Positions 1 through 11,745 of a stretch of DNA of 64,000 nt are shown piece after piece. Source of the DNA: Clavaria fumosa (taxonomy: Eukaryota; Basidiomycota; Agaricomycetes; Agaricales; Clavariaceae); assembly GCA_951802425.1 (NCBI GenBank), contig OX637806.1:1054001-1118000 (forward strand), in the 5' to 3' direction. Below the pieces are notes generated by a model. It ran no database searches and was not told the origin of the DNA. It saw only the letters and a program-made list of their open reading frames with translations. The first letter of the stretch is position 1, and each line of letters opens with the position of its first letter. The position numbers were made by a program, and so were the translations under genes.

Positions 1-297
1 GCTTGCGATAGGCGCTGTGCGGTGATGACCAGTCTGCCAACGACGATAGGTGATGGTGACGAGAGTGGTGGAAGGGTGCGGCCATCGGCGGGGACGAGGT
101 GGAGCACCGTCGTTGGGACGGTACGGGTGTGGAGGGAAAGGGAAAGGGTGGGTGTTTGCTGTGAAATGTTAATGTTGGACCGTGGAAGGTTGGAGGTGAA
201 AGTGCAGACGGGGTCTCCATTCACCGTAATAATAGTCACATGAACAGCGACACTTATGTCTTTTGGGACTTGCGCACTTCCTCCTCTTTTTCTTCAT
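1..297 (-). CDS. possible 5' part of an unrecognised gene running off the window
   Basis: On the minus strand a frame stays open from an ATG at 295-297 to the window edge, about 99 codons. It begins MKKKRRKCASPKDIS and continues with a Thr/Pro/Leu-rich stretch containing TVNGDPVCTF and VVGRLVITAQ. I do not recognise a domain. The region has normal CpG content, unlike the next 700 bp. The plus-strand 73-residue ORF at 22-243 lies opposite it. It could be a first exon of a gene whose body lies to the left, or chance openness in GC-rich DNA. Confidence 0.3.
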
Positions 298-339
298 CTC
301 CCACTTTCCCTTTTCTTTTTTCTTTTTTTTGTCATGACT

Positions 340-1060
340 AACTAATTGCTGTTAAGTTGCATGCTTTTTTAACAAGTACCATTGCTGTATCACCTATCGT
401 TTTCATTTTTTTTGGCTGACAATACACATGTTATGACAATCAAACTTCACCTTATGCTGAGGTCCAATCCTAGGTCCCAGGAAGTTCTGAGGAGTTCTCA
501 CCAACATGCCAATCAAGTTAATAAGGGACCTGCTCTGGTACAATATTGTCAATACATTCATGACAGTGAATGTCATAATTATTTGTAAACACCCAACTTG
601 GCAGAGGGCAGATCCCTCTACATAGAACTACTACTCAATATACTGTTGAGTCTGGTTCTTTTGAGGGATAAGTCATAATAATACTGGTGTGGAAATATAC
701 AACCCCTTTGAGAACTGCAAGAGCATTCTGGAGCTGATAAAGGTCATGAACATTACTTGAACATTGAAATATTGAAAGCTTATGTCATCTTCAGGATCTC
801 AGCCCCTCATTATCAATTGTCTGGGGTGGTGTTGAAAGTTTTGCACATAGCAGTGATACTAGCAGGAGATTGATGAACTTGAAGCTGCACAGGTCAGTGT
901 TTGGTGTGATTGAGTTACAGGTCACAAGTAATAATGTCAGATACCACTCTTGACTCGGAGGCAAGGGTGTAAATAGCTATTGTGCCTCTTTTTCTGTAGC
1001 CATTGCACATTGATACATTCTCACTTGTGTCCATTATTTTCCCCTTGGGCCGACATTTGC
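340..1060. repeat. AT-rich, CpG-free relic island
   Basis: No gene is visible here. From about 400 to 955 I find no CG dinucleotide, while sequence on both sides has normal CpG. The text has the same flavour as the 29.6-41.3 kb island, including a ctgaggag-type motif near 488-495. Inferred to be an old, methylation-decayed transposon fragment, but no protein or terminal repeat was identified. Confidence 0.5.
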
Positions 1061-1212
1061 CAACTTTCACATCCTTAAACGAAGGCATTGCTCTTATCGT
1101 ATTTGCTCTCTGTCAAGAGACTTCGTGATTCATACTCAAGACCATGCAACGACATATTCACTATAATGCAACAGTGTACCGTGATACTGGTCAGCGACCA
1201 GTGTCGGGTTTG

Positions 1213-2368
1213 TCACAGCTTCGCCAGTCTCGCCTTCGCCTCGGCATCCTCAATAAACGGATTGGTTTTCCTCCAGTATTTCCGGATAAACTCCAACACG
1301 TCGGAATAGACATCCCTCTATTCACAAGTCAGCGAAAATAAAATAATAAAGACTAGAGCCAACACGTAAGTCACCTTAATCAAACCCCACACGCCCCCCT
1401 TCGCAAACGCCGCTTTAGTCATCGCAACCTCTTCCGCCTTGGCCATGACCTCCCGCGTCCCGCCGGCGACGACGTAATCAACGATGCCCGCGTCTAGTGC
1501 CTCTGCGGGCGTGAAGCGGTAGCCCTCCAATGCGATCTTACGATGCAGGCGGAGGTCGCCCCACTTAGCGCGCAAGACGGCGGCAAACGAGAGGGGCCAG
1601 ACCGCCCCGAAATGGACCTGCCAATTTGCAAACGACCAATCGTTTCGGGAGAGCGGAAACGGGGAGTAGGTATACCTCGTTCATGCATAGCCAGATGTTA
1701 CGTTTGCTTGGGTCTCGCACGATGCGATAGTCGCACGTCATAGCCAAAATGAACCCCGCAGCGAAGCAGTGGCCATTGATGGCGGCGACAGTCGGAACTG
1801 AGAATAAATTTACAGATGAAACGCTTGGCTTTGAAAAAGCGATCAACTCACTCGGGAACTCTAGCAGACGTGCGAGGAAAGGATTGAAGATGTCTGTGGA
1901 GAGTCGTTCAGCATGAACACGTAGATAACAAGGGCAATACCTGGGAAGAAGGAGTCATCGTCGCGGATACTTGGGAAGTCCAAGCCTGACCTGGGTTAGA
2001 CCGCTACTCCGTAGAGACTATGGAGAGCGCACCGTTGCTGAAGAACTTGTCCTGGTCTGTTCTGCCGACGATGATCAATGCTCCTTGGCCGCCACGGTCA
2101 TCGTTGGCAGCGTGGGCGGCACGCCACCGCTCCCGCCATTCCTTCTCGACAAAGTTCAAGGCAGGCATCAGCCCGTCTCTGACGAGGACGTGCGTTAGCC
2201 TGTTGTCTTGGCCATTGTGCAGCTCGATGATCCATAGAGAGGGGTTTGCTGCAGCAGGACGGGTTTGTGAGTCCGAACGAACTTGCTTTAAAAGTGGTGA
2301 CGACACGCACGGTTCGTTATGGTTAAGAGATGGTTCTCGACGGAGGGCAGCTTGAATGGATATGACAT
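1213..2368 (-). CDS. enoyl-CoA hydratase/isomerase (crotonase) family, peroxisomal
   Basis: Crotonase-fold enzyme acting on enoyl-CoA. The start ATG is at 2366-2368 (MSYPFKLPSVENHLL). A first intron of about 60 bp, from GTGCGTGT to CTGCAG with branch-like ctcac, joins ITNPNPSLWIIELHNGQDNRLT. Later exons show the family core VPTVAAINGHCFAAGF, then CDYRIV, then LRAKWGDLRLHRKIALEGYR and ALDAGIVDYVV. The last exon ends EAKARLAKL followed by TGA at 1213-1215. The C-terminal AKL is a PTS1 variant, so a peroxisomal site is likely. Whether it is a hydratase or a delta3,delta2-isomerase cannot be told from sight. Its start lies 63 bp from that of the divergent gene at 2432, so the two share a promoter region. 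Confidence 0.8.
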
Positions 2369-2431
2369 TATAGAAGTGTTGCAGTGTGTCTCAATGCCCA
2401 CGGTGGTACTTGCAACCGGTAACACTGTACC

Positions 2432-3378
2432 ATGGTAAGCGGTATGTATTCAGATGCCTCATCCAGTCCTTATAAGGAATGGTGGGAACAACAAACTGAT
2501 TGCAGTAATATCAACCCTGCTGCCGGCGCCCAGAACCAGATTCTCCGTAGCTTTCGCGGAGGCGGAGGCCGATACCACCGTGACACAGCGGGCAGCCAAA
2601 GCATCGTGATGAACAAGTTGAGGAAGAAACGGCTCATCAGCGACGACTGCGAATCGACCCCATCGTTTCCCGCGCCATATTCATCTCTGAACTCGGCGCG
2701 ACCGCCCTCCGTGGCTCTCAGTCAGTCCCGGACGATGGCCTATGCCCGGGCTAATGTCACATATCCATCTTTCCCCAAGGGGCTGCAACCTTCGCGCCCA
2801 GCGGAGCAGTATTGGGCAGCACGCGCCTTGACGGCCGAGACGCTTTTGTCTGCGCGGGATGAACACCAAGAAGAAGTACGTCAATTGACGCATAAATTTG
2901 CGGAGGCGATACAACGGTCGGTCAGTGAACGACATCTGATCGTCTGATCGTTTGAAGAAGCTATCTGACTCCGCCGTTAAGAAACACCCAGGAAATGATA
3001 CCAATCAAACCCGTGTGGAAAATCTACTGGTGAGCAGAGTACGTGAGCGATATCAAAATACTAAGCATTGCCCAGATGATCATACTGGCCGTTCTTCTCC
3101 TCTGCGTGCTCTATTTCCTTGGTCGTCTGTCACATACCCATGTACAGCCAAAGTCTTCAGCATCACACTTCACTATACCTATCCTATCCCCCTTCACATC
3201 TGTGGTGAGTTATGCTCATCAACAAGAATCCTACCCAAGCTTAATGTTCCAGTAGGTGGAGCACGAGGCATCTGTGTTAGGGACACGCACTATTGCATTA
3301 CTTGCGGTCATTATGATGGCTGGCGCCTATGCTGCCTTTCGCTTCTGGTATTCGCGCCATCAATGGCAAGTCAGATAA
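2432..3378 (+). CDS. unrecognised protein with a charged N-terminus and two C-terminal membrane segments
   Basis: The opening exon (ATG 2432) encodes a Ser/Arg-rich region and a charged, probably helical stretch (LLSARDEHQEEVRQLTHKF). Reconstruction then needs three short introns: one near 2921-2957, one of about 38 bp (GTACGTGAG to GCCCAG, ending near 3076), and one from 3204 to the AG before GTGGAGCAC. These join a first hydrophobic segment (MIILAVLLLCVLYFLG) to a second (TRTIALLAVIMMAGAYAAF) and a basic end WYSRHQWQVR with stop TAA at 3376-3378. The two hairpin-like segments suggest a membrane anchor. No family recognised. The first intron is the least certain part of the model. Confidence 0.5.
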
Positions 3379-4388
3379 AATCACAAACAAAGCGGTGGTG
3401 TTGCTGCATTTTAGATCGGTTCAGTTCAGAGGAGAAAGGCAAATTTCAATTTGCGTAATCGTAGGCGTCACTGAGCTTTTTGCATTAACTGTAATAAAAA
3501 TCTGAGATCACCGTGCAATTTAGCAAGCCGTCAACGCTCCATTGTGCTTTTTCTCATGCGTGGCACAATATAACATATACGATCCGACCCAGCACGGACG
3601 TCCATCCGACCATCCCAGGCAATCTGACGGCAGATTGAACGACTGCCCCGTCAAGAATGTCTCCAACAGCATGACATCCTCCAAGCGTACAATGGAATCT
3701 GGACATCATCACTGGAACGCTCACAAAGAACCTCTCTTTTGCACCAGCTTACCCTATTCACGTTCTTGGGACAAAGGTGTGATGAGTTTGACCCACGGCC
3801 AGACCGTCAGAGTATTATCCTCTCACTCGACTATTTTATGCGTTGGGAGCCCTACCCCAGTCTCCAGTCACGGTTGATCTATGGTGGCCCCAGTTTCTGC
3901 CTTCGTCACGGTTTTGAATGGCTATCACTACGCTTTGGTGATAGAACGATCCATTGCTCACATCTTCCACCGTCTCCGACTGGTAACAACAATTATTGGT
4001 TCGTTGATAAAAATTGTCATGACGTTGATCTTCTGTCTCTTGAGATATCACTGCCTACAATGCCCTACATGAATACAGCTGAAGTCACATTCTGTAATGA
4101 TCCCCTCAAGACTGGAGTGACAGTAATCGGAACGTTTCGCGTTCCTGGTTCGTTCTGTGTCTGGGATCCTTTCTTTCTAACAGCATCGGAACATCGTACT
4201 TAGAATGCACAATTTGACATGATGCGTTATCGTAGGGAAGTAATTATGGGCCTAGATATCTGCCGTCGTATGAGAAATACTGCCGTCAGACTGCAGTTGT
4301 ACATAATTTACTAAACAAGATGAAAATAACGGCAGGTGATACACTCTGCTGTAGTAAGAGGATTCATTCATCCACCCGTCTGGCGCCC
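3379..4388. other. intergenic stretch, no convincing gene
   Basis: Plus-strand open frames at 3542-3877 and 3739-4203 (154 residues) overlap in different frames, have no recognisable motif and lack clear splice partners. I see no RNA gene or repeat. It separates the 3' end of the plus-strand gene at 2432-3378 from the 3' end of the minus-strand Tag1-like gene. Confidence 0.4.
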
Positions 4389-6455
4389 TCACCCCCACCA
4401 GGGGCGCGTGGACGGCATCGTCCCTTTGCCGACGCGTACAATTCCGTGAAACGGGAGACCCACCAGCTCGATCTCGTGTCCATCATCGCCAGACGTCAGT
4501 CCGGGTACGTCCACACTGACGGCCACCGTTCCCTTTATGCCAGCCAGTGCACCCTGCTTGCCAAAGATGACCTGGAGCATGGGGACGGTCAGCCGAGTTC
4601 TAGAGTAACGAAAAGGAAAAGAAAGGAGGGATTTTACCTTGGTCACGAAGTTCCTAAAGTCCTTCGCACGCCCCGGAAGCACCTCTAAAGGAACGTCAGA
4701 GACCCGGGCCGTCACGACATACACCAAGCCCTCGTCTTCTCCGTCGGGGACATCCTGCATGCTCTCAGACAGCACCCAGTCGTCCGGCCGGAGCCGCGCA
4801 AAGGCTCGTTTGGGCAGCGGGTCCGGCAGCGGGTCCGCCGGCGGAACAGATGGCGGGTCCTCATGACTTCGCCGCCGTTCGTATACCCTCTCGCTATTGT
4901 CATCGTCACCACCACTATCATTATCGCCATCATCGCCATTGCCAGTATTGCCCGGGGGCGGCCCATCGAAGACGAGCACGTCCGGCCAAACACGCCGCAC
5001 GGTGGCGTCAACATCAATGCCTTTTGGCAGAACCACCCGCGCGAATACCGTTCCGCTCGCCAGGAACGCGCCACTCACAGTCGTGCGTATCCGCATGTCG
5101 TGGATGGTCACGTTTCGCAGCAGGTTGGGGGGCGGATGCGGGCTCGGGACGAGCCCTTTGAAGGTGTTGCCCGGGAAGATTGGCGTGGATAATTCGATAG
5201 GGTTGTCCTGGGATGACAGGAAGCGCGAGACAAAAGATGAGAGGACGGGTGCGGCGGAGGAAGGCATAGGAGAGAGTTCGCCCCGAATGGAGAGGGAGAT
5301 GTTGGGATGACTGAGCGCGAATGCTTCGTTGTGGACCGTAGCAACGGGTATCGCCGGCGAGTGTGAATCGAGAGATGGGATTGACACTAAAAAGGGTATG
5401 TTGGGTGTGGTGAAACTGAAGGTCTTTGGGAACGGATTGACGGTAGTAGCTTCGACATATAGGGTGAGATAATCTGAGTGATGGCTGACACCATATGACT
5501 GCACAGTCACAAGTTTGGCGATATCCGGAAAGGGAGAGTTGGGTCCAGGAGGGGGCCATCCGGGTAATGAAGGGACTGGACTGGTCGTTAGACATTCGTG
5601 TGTACAGAGCAAAACAGTGAGCTATTACGCACTCGGTAGACGAACGGTGGTCTCGATGTCTGAGCGTTGAATGGAGAAGGTTCGCCTCCACGTTCGATCA
5701 TCCAAATCTCCGCCACGGACGGATGCCTGCCGAACAGTCGTTCGCAGGGAAAACTTACCGTGGGACCAGGAGTCACGTAAGAATTCGAGAATGTCAGTGG
5801 TATTCTGAGAGGGGCGAATTAGCAGAGGTATTGAGATGCGTGTCAACCAGGACGTGTCGGATGGTGGGTTTGTTGTGAGAGGAAGTTGTAGTGGTGGGAC
5901 GTTCGCAACAAATAGTTCGCGATCTTCGTCTGAAGTAAGGCGGACCGTGTCGAGCTCAACGGAAACGGACTTCATGGCATGCACACCCCACCTGCCGATG
6001 GCTTTCATTGGTGCAAGTAGAAGCCCGTCATCGTCCTCGGCGTTCACACCGATCAAGCCACCCGCGTTCAATCCTATCCTTCCTTCAATCTCGAGCCATA
6101 TTCCTCCATCCCCAGTGTCATTCAAAACATCTAGACGGTCTATTCCTCCCACTACCAAGGCACGATCCAGAATGTCATCTGTCGAAATGGTGGATGCACG
6201 TGCGGCATATAAGTACGCAAAAACAGCGAGCGTAACAAGGAACACAGAGGAGACAGCAAGCGAAATGAGATAGACACGGATGAGTTTGGAGCGAAGCCTC
6301 CGTCGGCCCAGAGCAGATATTTGGTCGTCTTCAGGTCGGGAAGTGCCAGAATGGGAGGCCAACAACGGTGTGCACTCGTTATCCTCGGGCGACGACGCAT
6401 TAGCTTTCCCCTTCCCTTTCCCTGCGGTGCTGTTCGGTGGCGAGACGGCGCTCAT
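4389..6455 (-). CDS. Tag1/DUF3712-type vacuolar membrane protein
   Basis: The N-terminal exon starts at ATG 6453-6455. It has a cytosolic tail with an acidic dileucine-type motif (ECTPLLASHS), then one signal-anchor segment near residues 60-82 (VYLISLAVSSVFLVTLAVFA). A long lumenal region with DUF3712-like beta-rich text follows: LNAGGLIGVNAEDD, ATTVNPFPKTFSF, and late in the protein VTARVSDVPLEVLPGRAKDF and LAGIKGTVAVSVDVPG. One intron lies near 5600-5636. An acidic Gly/Asp low-complexity insert sits at about 4900-4970. In yeast, Tag1 (Ylr173w) is a vacuolar membrane protein involved in ending autophagy. That role is family knowledge, not shown here. The gene is in tandem with the GH5 gene upstream. 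Confidence 0.7.
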
Positions 6456-6704
6456 CCCTAGGCCTCCAGAGGTCGTACAAGTCCTAGAGTCAAGTGTATA
6501 GTTTTAGTCACCATCCACGTGATGCATACATATGAGGCTGATTATTCTGATATGCAATATACAGTAATTGGATCTTCACCTTGAGCTAATCCATCTACGA
6601 AGTTGCTAAGGAAGGCAAGTACAAGGAGCTGTAACACTATCGCACTCTTCAGTGGCAAATCAGAGTCCGAATCCAAGTTCGACATACAAGTAATCAACGG
6701 AAAA

Positions 6705-9700
6705 TTATGCGAGGAAAGGATATACAATTACCGCCAGGACGATCATGACCAAAGCAATGATCCATGACCCGAAATCTCCCCAGAAATCGTTGACCTCAAA
6801 AATGGGCTGCGGTGGTGGGTCGAATGTGATCGTGACCTTCCGTCCTGGGCCCAGCTTAGAGTCCCGCGCGACGATGAACAGCGTCTGCCGTGCCTGATCG
6901 TAACGATGATTATCCTGAAACAGAAGCCCGCTGACGATGATCTTTCTGCCAAGCGCTAAGGCTGAGGGCAAGAAGATCTCCGTCTCTCGCGATGTGAGTG
7001 GAGGCAGGCCGGCTGTGTGAGGCAGCGGAGCCTGAGTCGCATCACCGGAAGGTGCGTGGGCGCTGGTCCATTCGAACTCGATGCGGCCAGTTGTGACTTC
7101 ATATTGAAATCGCAGGGGAACACCTGCCACTTTGGCCGGGTACGGCCGTACGACAACAGGCAGTATCCGGCATCCATTATCCAAGGAGGGTGAATCTTGG
7201 TCGTAGTACAGTAGCGACGCGGGCAAGGCCCGCTTGCGGCTGAACCACGAAAAATTCTCGCCATTCCAGTCGTCGCCTTTCCTATCATCGTTCTCCGGGT
7301 TGTAATTCCAAAGGCTACATGCGAACGTGTTGAGTGCCGTGAAAGCGTCACGTTCGAGAAACATACGTGAAGGGGACGATAGAGCGCTCCAAAGCCCAGA
7401 TGACTGCATCCATCATTCGCGCTTGCCATGTCCAATCGTCTGTCTCCATGGCCTGTGCCTTACTAAACCCAACAGAGATTAATTTTGTCGTTTGGCTTGT
7501 CTAAGACAAGGAGACTAACTTCATGTCCATAGGCACCCCACATTCACCTACAAAGACTGGGGCATCCCCTAGCGCCTTATGTGCGGCTTGAACAATGTTA
7601 CTGATCTGCAGAGCGTAGTTTTCGCGTGCGCCTCTTTGACCCCAATAGAAGCTCCTCAAGACTGACATGCCCTGTATGGGGAGGATACATCAGCGAGACA
7701 CATCATCCCATTTAATTAGCTCATTTACCCTGGAGAGACCTTGGACATTCACGGTGAAGTTCCCGAAGGCCTTTGCAAATAATGCATTGAGGTCATACCT
7801 GTTCGAGCATGTCAAGTACATATCTCCGCAGCCAGAATTGAACAGAGCCTGACCAGTGAGGACTGAATACCATGTTCGGTAACCGCCATTCTGGAGTCCA
7901 AGAGGCAGGACAATACTACGAACGGACATGGGTTTAGTTTTAGGAGTTTGTGAGTGCTCCATGAAATGACTACCTCGTTGGGGATGGGTTCTACGAAAAA
8001 CAACTTCTGTCGAGGGCATCCGGCGCTTACCCGACGGGCCCAGTCTCGGAGGAAAGGAAAATAAAAGTCTTGATACCATTCTATCTAAGAACTCTTTAGT
8101 GCACGAGCGGGAGAAATGTCTGGGGATGTACTATACCTTCCGCCCAGTTGAAGGATGTCTAGTGAAATAATTCTCTCTCAACACCACACCTGCGCCTTTA
8201 CTTTTGTCCCAACCCCAGACTCCATGCATTTCCCAGAGGCACTGACCCTTAGTTGGGCCATCGGGACTCCATGCTTTCACCCCTTTAGGATTGAGCACCT
8301 TATGAGAAGTCAGGCGAGTTGGCATTGGAAAAGACCGCGACCAGAAAGGCACTGCGGTCGGATGGCCAGCTCCCAACATAAATGATTGAAAAGCAGAAGC
8401 TGAAGGCCAGTGACATAAGCGACTCTTGTTTTTCTAATGTGTAACACTCACGAACGTAGGATAGGTGGAGATCCGTATTATAGTCATAGCTGTGAAGAGA
8501 TGGCAGATCTATGAAGCCTCGATGAGGCTCATTCATCATCTGTACCTCTTCTTCGGTCAAATGCTGAGAATGCAGTGTGAAAAACTCGTACCTCGAATCC
8601 CAGCACCCCATCTAAATCTCCAACCGCTTGAACTAACTGGTCATACATATCCAAAAAGGCATTTTGTAGAAATTGTTGATAGGAGACCTCTTTTCCGTCA
8701 TGCCCTTTAACGCGCAGCTTTGCAGCGAAAGTGTCGCCTGCCCAGAACAAAGTGCTGAGGGACATATGTCACGCAAGCTCACTAAAAAACAGTAACAAAT
8801 TCTTACGCCAGGGTGGAGGCAGCGAGGCGTTGATAACCACAAGGCCACACGCCTCGTTCGTCCTCCGTGTGACCTCCTCCTTTAACCCCTAACAACCATG
8901 CCGCGGCGGAGTCGTGCAAATTGTGCAGGTCAAATCCAGCTACCTCTAACGTCCAAGCAGGGGCCCCAGAGCCACCGGAATACCGGGACCATACGTCTTG
9001 ATGAACTTCGACGATGGCACACATGCCATAGCTTGGAAGAAATGAAAGCAGTTTTCGCACGTAGGCGAGGTACTCGAAGTCGTATATGCCACTAACTTGA
9101 CGTATCAGAACCTAGAAAAGTGCTCAATGATTGCACGTACGGCCCGGCATGTTCGATCGCCTCCCAAGTGACGAGAAAACGTACTGTTGTGCCAAAACAT
9201 GAAAACGGAGGCGTTGGGGATATAAATCGGAACGTACTAAATGTGAAACCCCACCTTCGCAAGCGCGAGAAGTGTTCGTGTGCTTCTTCCAAGGGGAAAG
9301 GTCGCCCGACAAAGGTCACATTTTCTGGGTCAGCGGGAAACAGGTCATGGTTGTCATTCGTTGGCCTTTTGTTGGGCCGTCAGTTATATCAGAGTTAAAA
9401 TTGGTTCAATGCACACGTTTTACTCGCTCCTCCCAAGTTCACGCCCCGAGGGTTACAAACTCGCCCAAAAGCATCGATGAAATAACGCCCATGGATCCGG
9501 AACTTCCCGCCAGTGCCTTTGCTTGACCAGTCGTGCGCAAAAGAAGCCGACGACCCTGGAACATAATCATGGCTATTCGAAGGATGGCGGCTAGCCTGAG
9601 AAGCGTTAACACGGCTGGATTAAGGAGGCATACGCGCTGACGGTACCTGTGTTTCCGCGTGAAAGACGTCCGGCGTGCGAGGCGCGGCTGGATTTCCCTC

Positions 9701-9754
9701 GGCTTCCCTATTGACAAGGACAAACGAGGTGTCCAAACCGAAGGAACTCGACAT
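6705..9754 (-). CDS. GH5 steryl-beta-glucosidase / glucocerebrosidase-type enzyme (EGCrP-like)
   Basis: Retaining beta-glucosidase of the fungal GH5_12 type, acting on glucosylated lipids. The start ATG at 9752-9754 gives MSSSFGLDTSFVLVNREAEG. Exons then show the family landmarks in order: RIHGRYFIDAFGRVCNPRG, FVGRPFPLEEAHEHFSRLRR, VEVHQDVWSRYSGGSGAPAW, the acid/base motif FMNEPHRGFID (Glu in NEP), FFVEPIPNE, the nucleophile motif VFVGECGVPMD, and the downstream LWNYNPEND and GDDWNGENFSWFS. The C-terminus carries one membrane segment (WIIALVMIVLAVIVYPFLA) before TAA at 6705-6707. About ten short introns are implied. The first ATG after an in-frame stop was taken as start. It is transcribed divergently from the GBBH gene. 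Confidence 0.85.
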
Positions 9755-10195
9755 AGACTCCTGGGGAAGGTCAACTAGTTTGGTGATGGATGGAGACTCG
9801 ACTCATTCGGACACGGACGCGTTCTTGTCGGAGCTTGAAGTTGAGGTTGAACGTGTTACAACGGCTTCTCGGCAACGCTTGAAGGGGCGCCTATTTGTAT
9901 GCACAGCGTAAAAGCGTGGACGCGTTTCGGACAAGCGACAACTAACCAGGACAGCGCGCTATCTCAAGTGGCCGGTGCGCGCACACCGCTGAGTCTTTGG
10001 TGAGCAATCTAACGGCCCTAAACGCGCACTCGCTCATTGACAACAATATCCGATGGTGCGATAGCTGTAATCACGGGCTCTTCGTTTGTCTGCTGTGAAA
10101 GTACCGGGCCAAGGTCGAACTCGTGTGAACTATGGGATAGGATCAATAACTTCCGTCTCCTCCGTTCCGTATCGAGGTGACGGTCAACCTCCACT
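9755..10195. promoter_or_regulatory. divergent intergenic region between GH5 and GBBH
   Basis: This 441-bp gap separates two start codons pointing away from each other. It must hold both promoters. I see no clear TATA box and no further gene. A short open frame at 9675-9911 is the antisense shadow of the GH5 first exon. Confidence 0.5.
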
Positions 10196-11572
10196 ATGGC
10201 TGTAGCACCACTGCGTGGCGCCCTTGCTCGACTCTTGCCTACACGTGCTATCCACGCACGCAGAAGCTATGCGACTCTCAAGCACGCTTTCACGGTCGAC
10301 AAAGGAGGCATCACTATCAACATCGGCTCTCTCAACACCTCGTTTGGGAACAGGTGGCTCCGCGACGCGTGTCAGTGTCCAAAATGCATTCACCCGTCGA
10401 CTCGCCAGAAGCTTCAATACACCGCCGACATTCCGGCCGACATCACTCCCAACGATACACGCGTAAGACTGGCAACCGAAGGCTTAGAGGTCGAATGGGC
10501 GGACGGACATAAATCCTACTACCCCATCTCCTTCCTGCAAACTCATTCATCCAGGGGACATCTGGCAGCTTTTCACAAAGATTCTAGCCCAGTATTATGG
10601 AACTTGGACAAAATCATGCATGCACCCCACCTCTTTCTGCCGTACCCTACACTAAAGGAGCCGCATGGTTTGCTAAAAGCGATGACCCAACTTTTGCAAT
10701 ACGGCCTGTTATTCATCTCCGGCGTCCCCAACACAGAAATGTTGGATGACGCATGCGAATTGCCTGTACTAGCCAATCATTTCGGTGAAATTCGTGAAAC
10801 CTTTTACGGTCAGCTGTTCGACGTGAAGAATGTTCGTCACAGCGCAAACATTGCATACACAAATCTCGACCTTGGCCTGCACATGGATTTACTGTTAGTT
10901 CTGCGAACCCCTCTGTAATGGGTGATGGCTGAAGTTACTTGGATTACCAGATACTTTAAACACCCGCCCCGCTATCAAGTTTTACATTGTCTTCGAAACC
11001 GCGTCGTCGGTGGCGCCTCTATCTTTGTCGATGCCCTTTACGCCGCGGACGAGCTTCGTCGTACTCAGAAAGCAGATTTCGAGACGCTGGTCAATACCCC
11101 CATATCATTTCACTACATCAACGATGGCCATCACCTTCACCACGAGCACTACACTATCGAGCTCTCTCCCATCGAAGCCCCGCAGGACATCTCTCATTCT
11201 ATTACCGGCACCCCACCAGTTATGCAGAAGCCAATCATCCACGTCAACTATTCCCCGCCGTTCATGGCGCCTTTATTCACTGACACCCCGACCGAATTTT
11301 ACGGGGCTTTCCGGGAATTCACCCGCCTACTGCGTCGGCCCCAGAGTACGTACATATATACACTCAAGGAAGGCGACGCGGTTTTGTTCGACAATCGTCG
11401 AGTGCTGCATGCGAGGACAGCATTCAGGAATCTTGATAGTGATGAAAGGACGGAGGGTGAGACTAAAGTCGGGGAAACTAACCGATGGTTGAAGGGATGC
11501 TACCTTCAGGAGGACGCCTTATTAGATCGCATCCGAGTGTTGAAAGGTAAGTTGGACGTTGTGCAACCATAA
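10196..11572 (+). CDS. gamma-butyrobetaine dioxygenase (carnitine synthesis)
   Basis: Fe(II)/2-oxoglutarate dioxygenase of the TauD/TfdA family that hydroxylates gamma-butyrobetaine to carnitine. The N-terminus (MAVAPLRGALARLLPTRA) is Arg-rich without acids, as in a mitochondrial presequence. The Zn-binding N-domain shows RDACQCPKCIHPSTRQK. The HxD iron ligand pair (GLHMDLLYF) is split by a 57-bp intron at 10894-10950, which restores frame. The distal His is in RRVLHARTAFRN, and the end is GCYLQEDALLDRIRVLKGK before TAA. The length, about 440 residues, suits the family. Trimethyllysine dioxygenase is the close alternative. Confidence 0.85.
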
Positions 11573-11745
11573 GTGATGTCTCGGTAGTAGAGAACAGTCT
11601 CTGTATATTCATAGGTTTTGCGTTGTCTCGAAATGAGGCAACACAGTTTGCATTTCATTCCCAGACTGCGATAATCCAATATCTCTTCATGAGTGAAATG
11701 TTGTGCATATGTACTTCGCCGGGGTTCTGAAGCACACAGCTACGC

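Noticed and set aside
3542..4203. Overlapping plus-strand ORFs of 111 and 154 residues
   Set aside because: No motif, conflicting frames, ordinary length for chance in this composition.
4582..4640. Apparent 38-bp GTAAAA to TCTAG intron in the Tag1-like gene
   Set aside because: Removing it breaks the reading frame of the conserved C-terminal part, so read-through is more likely.
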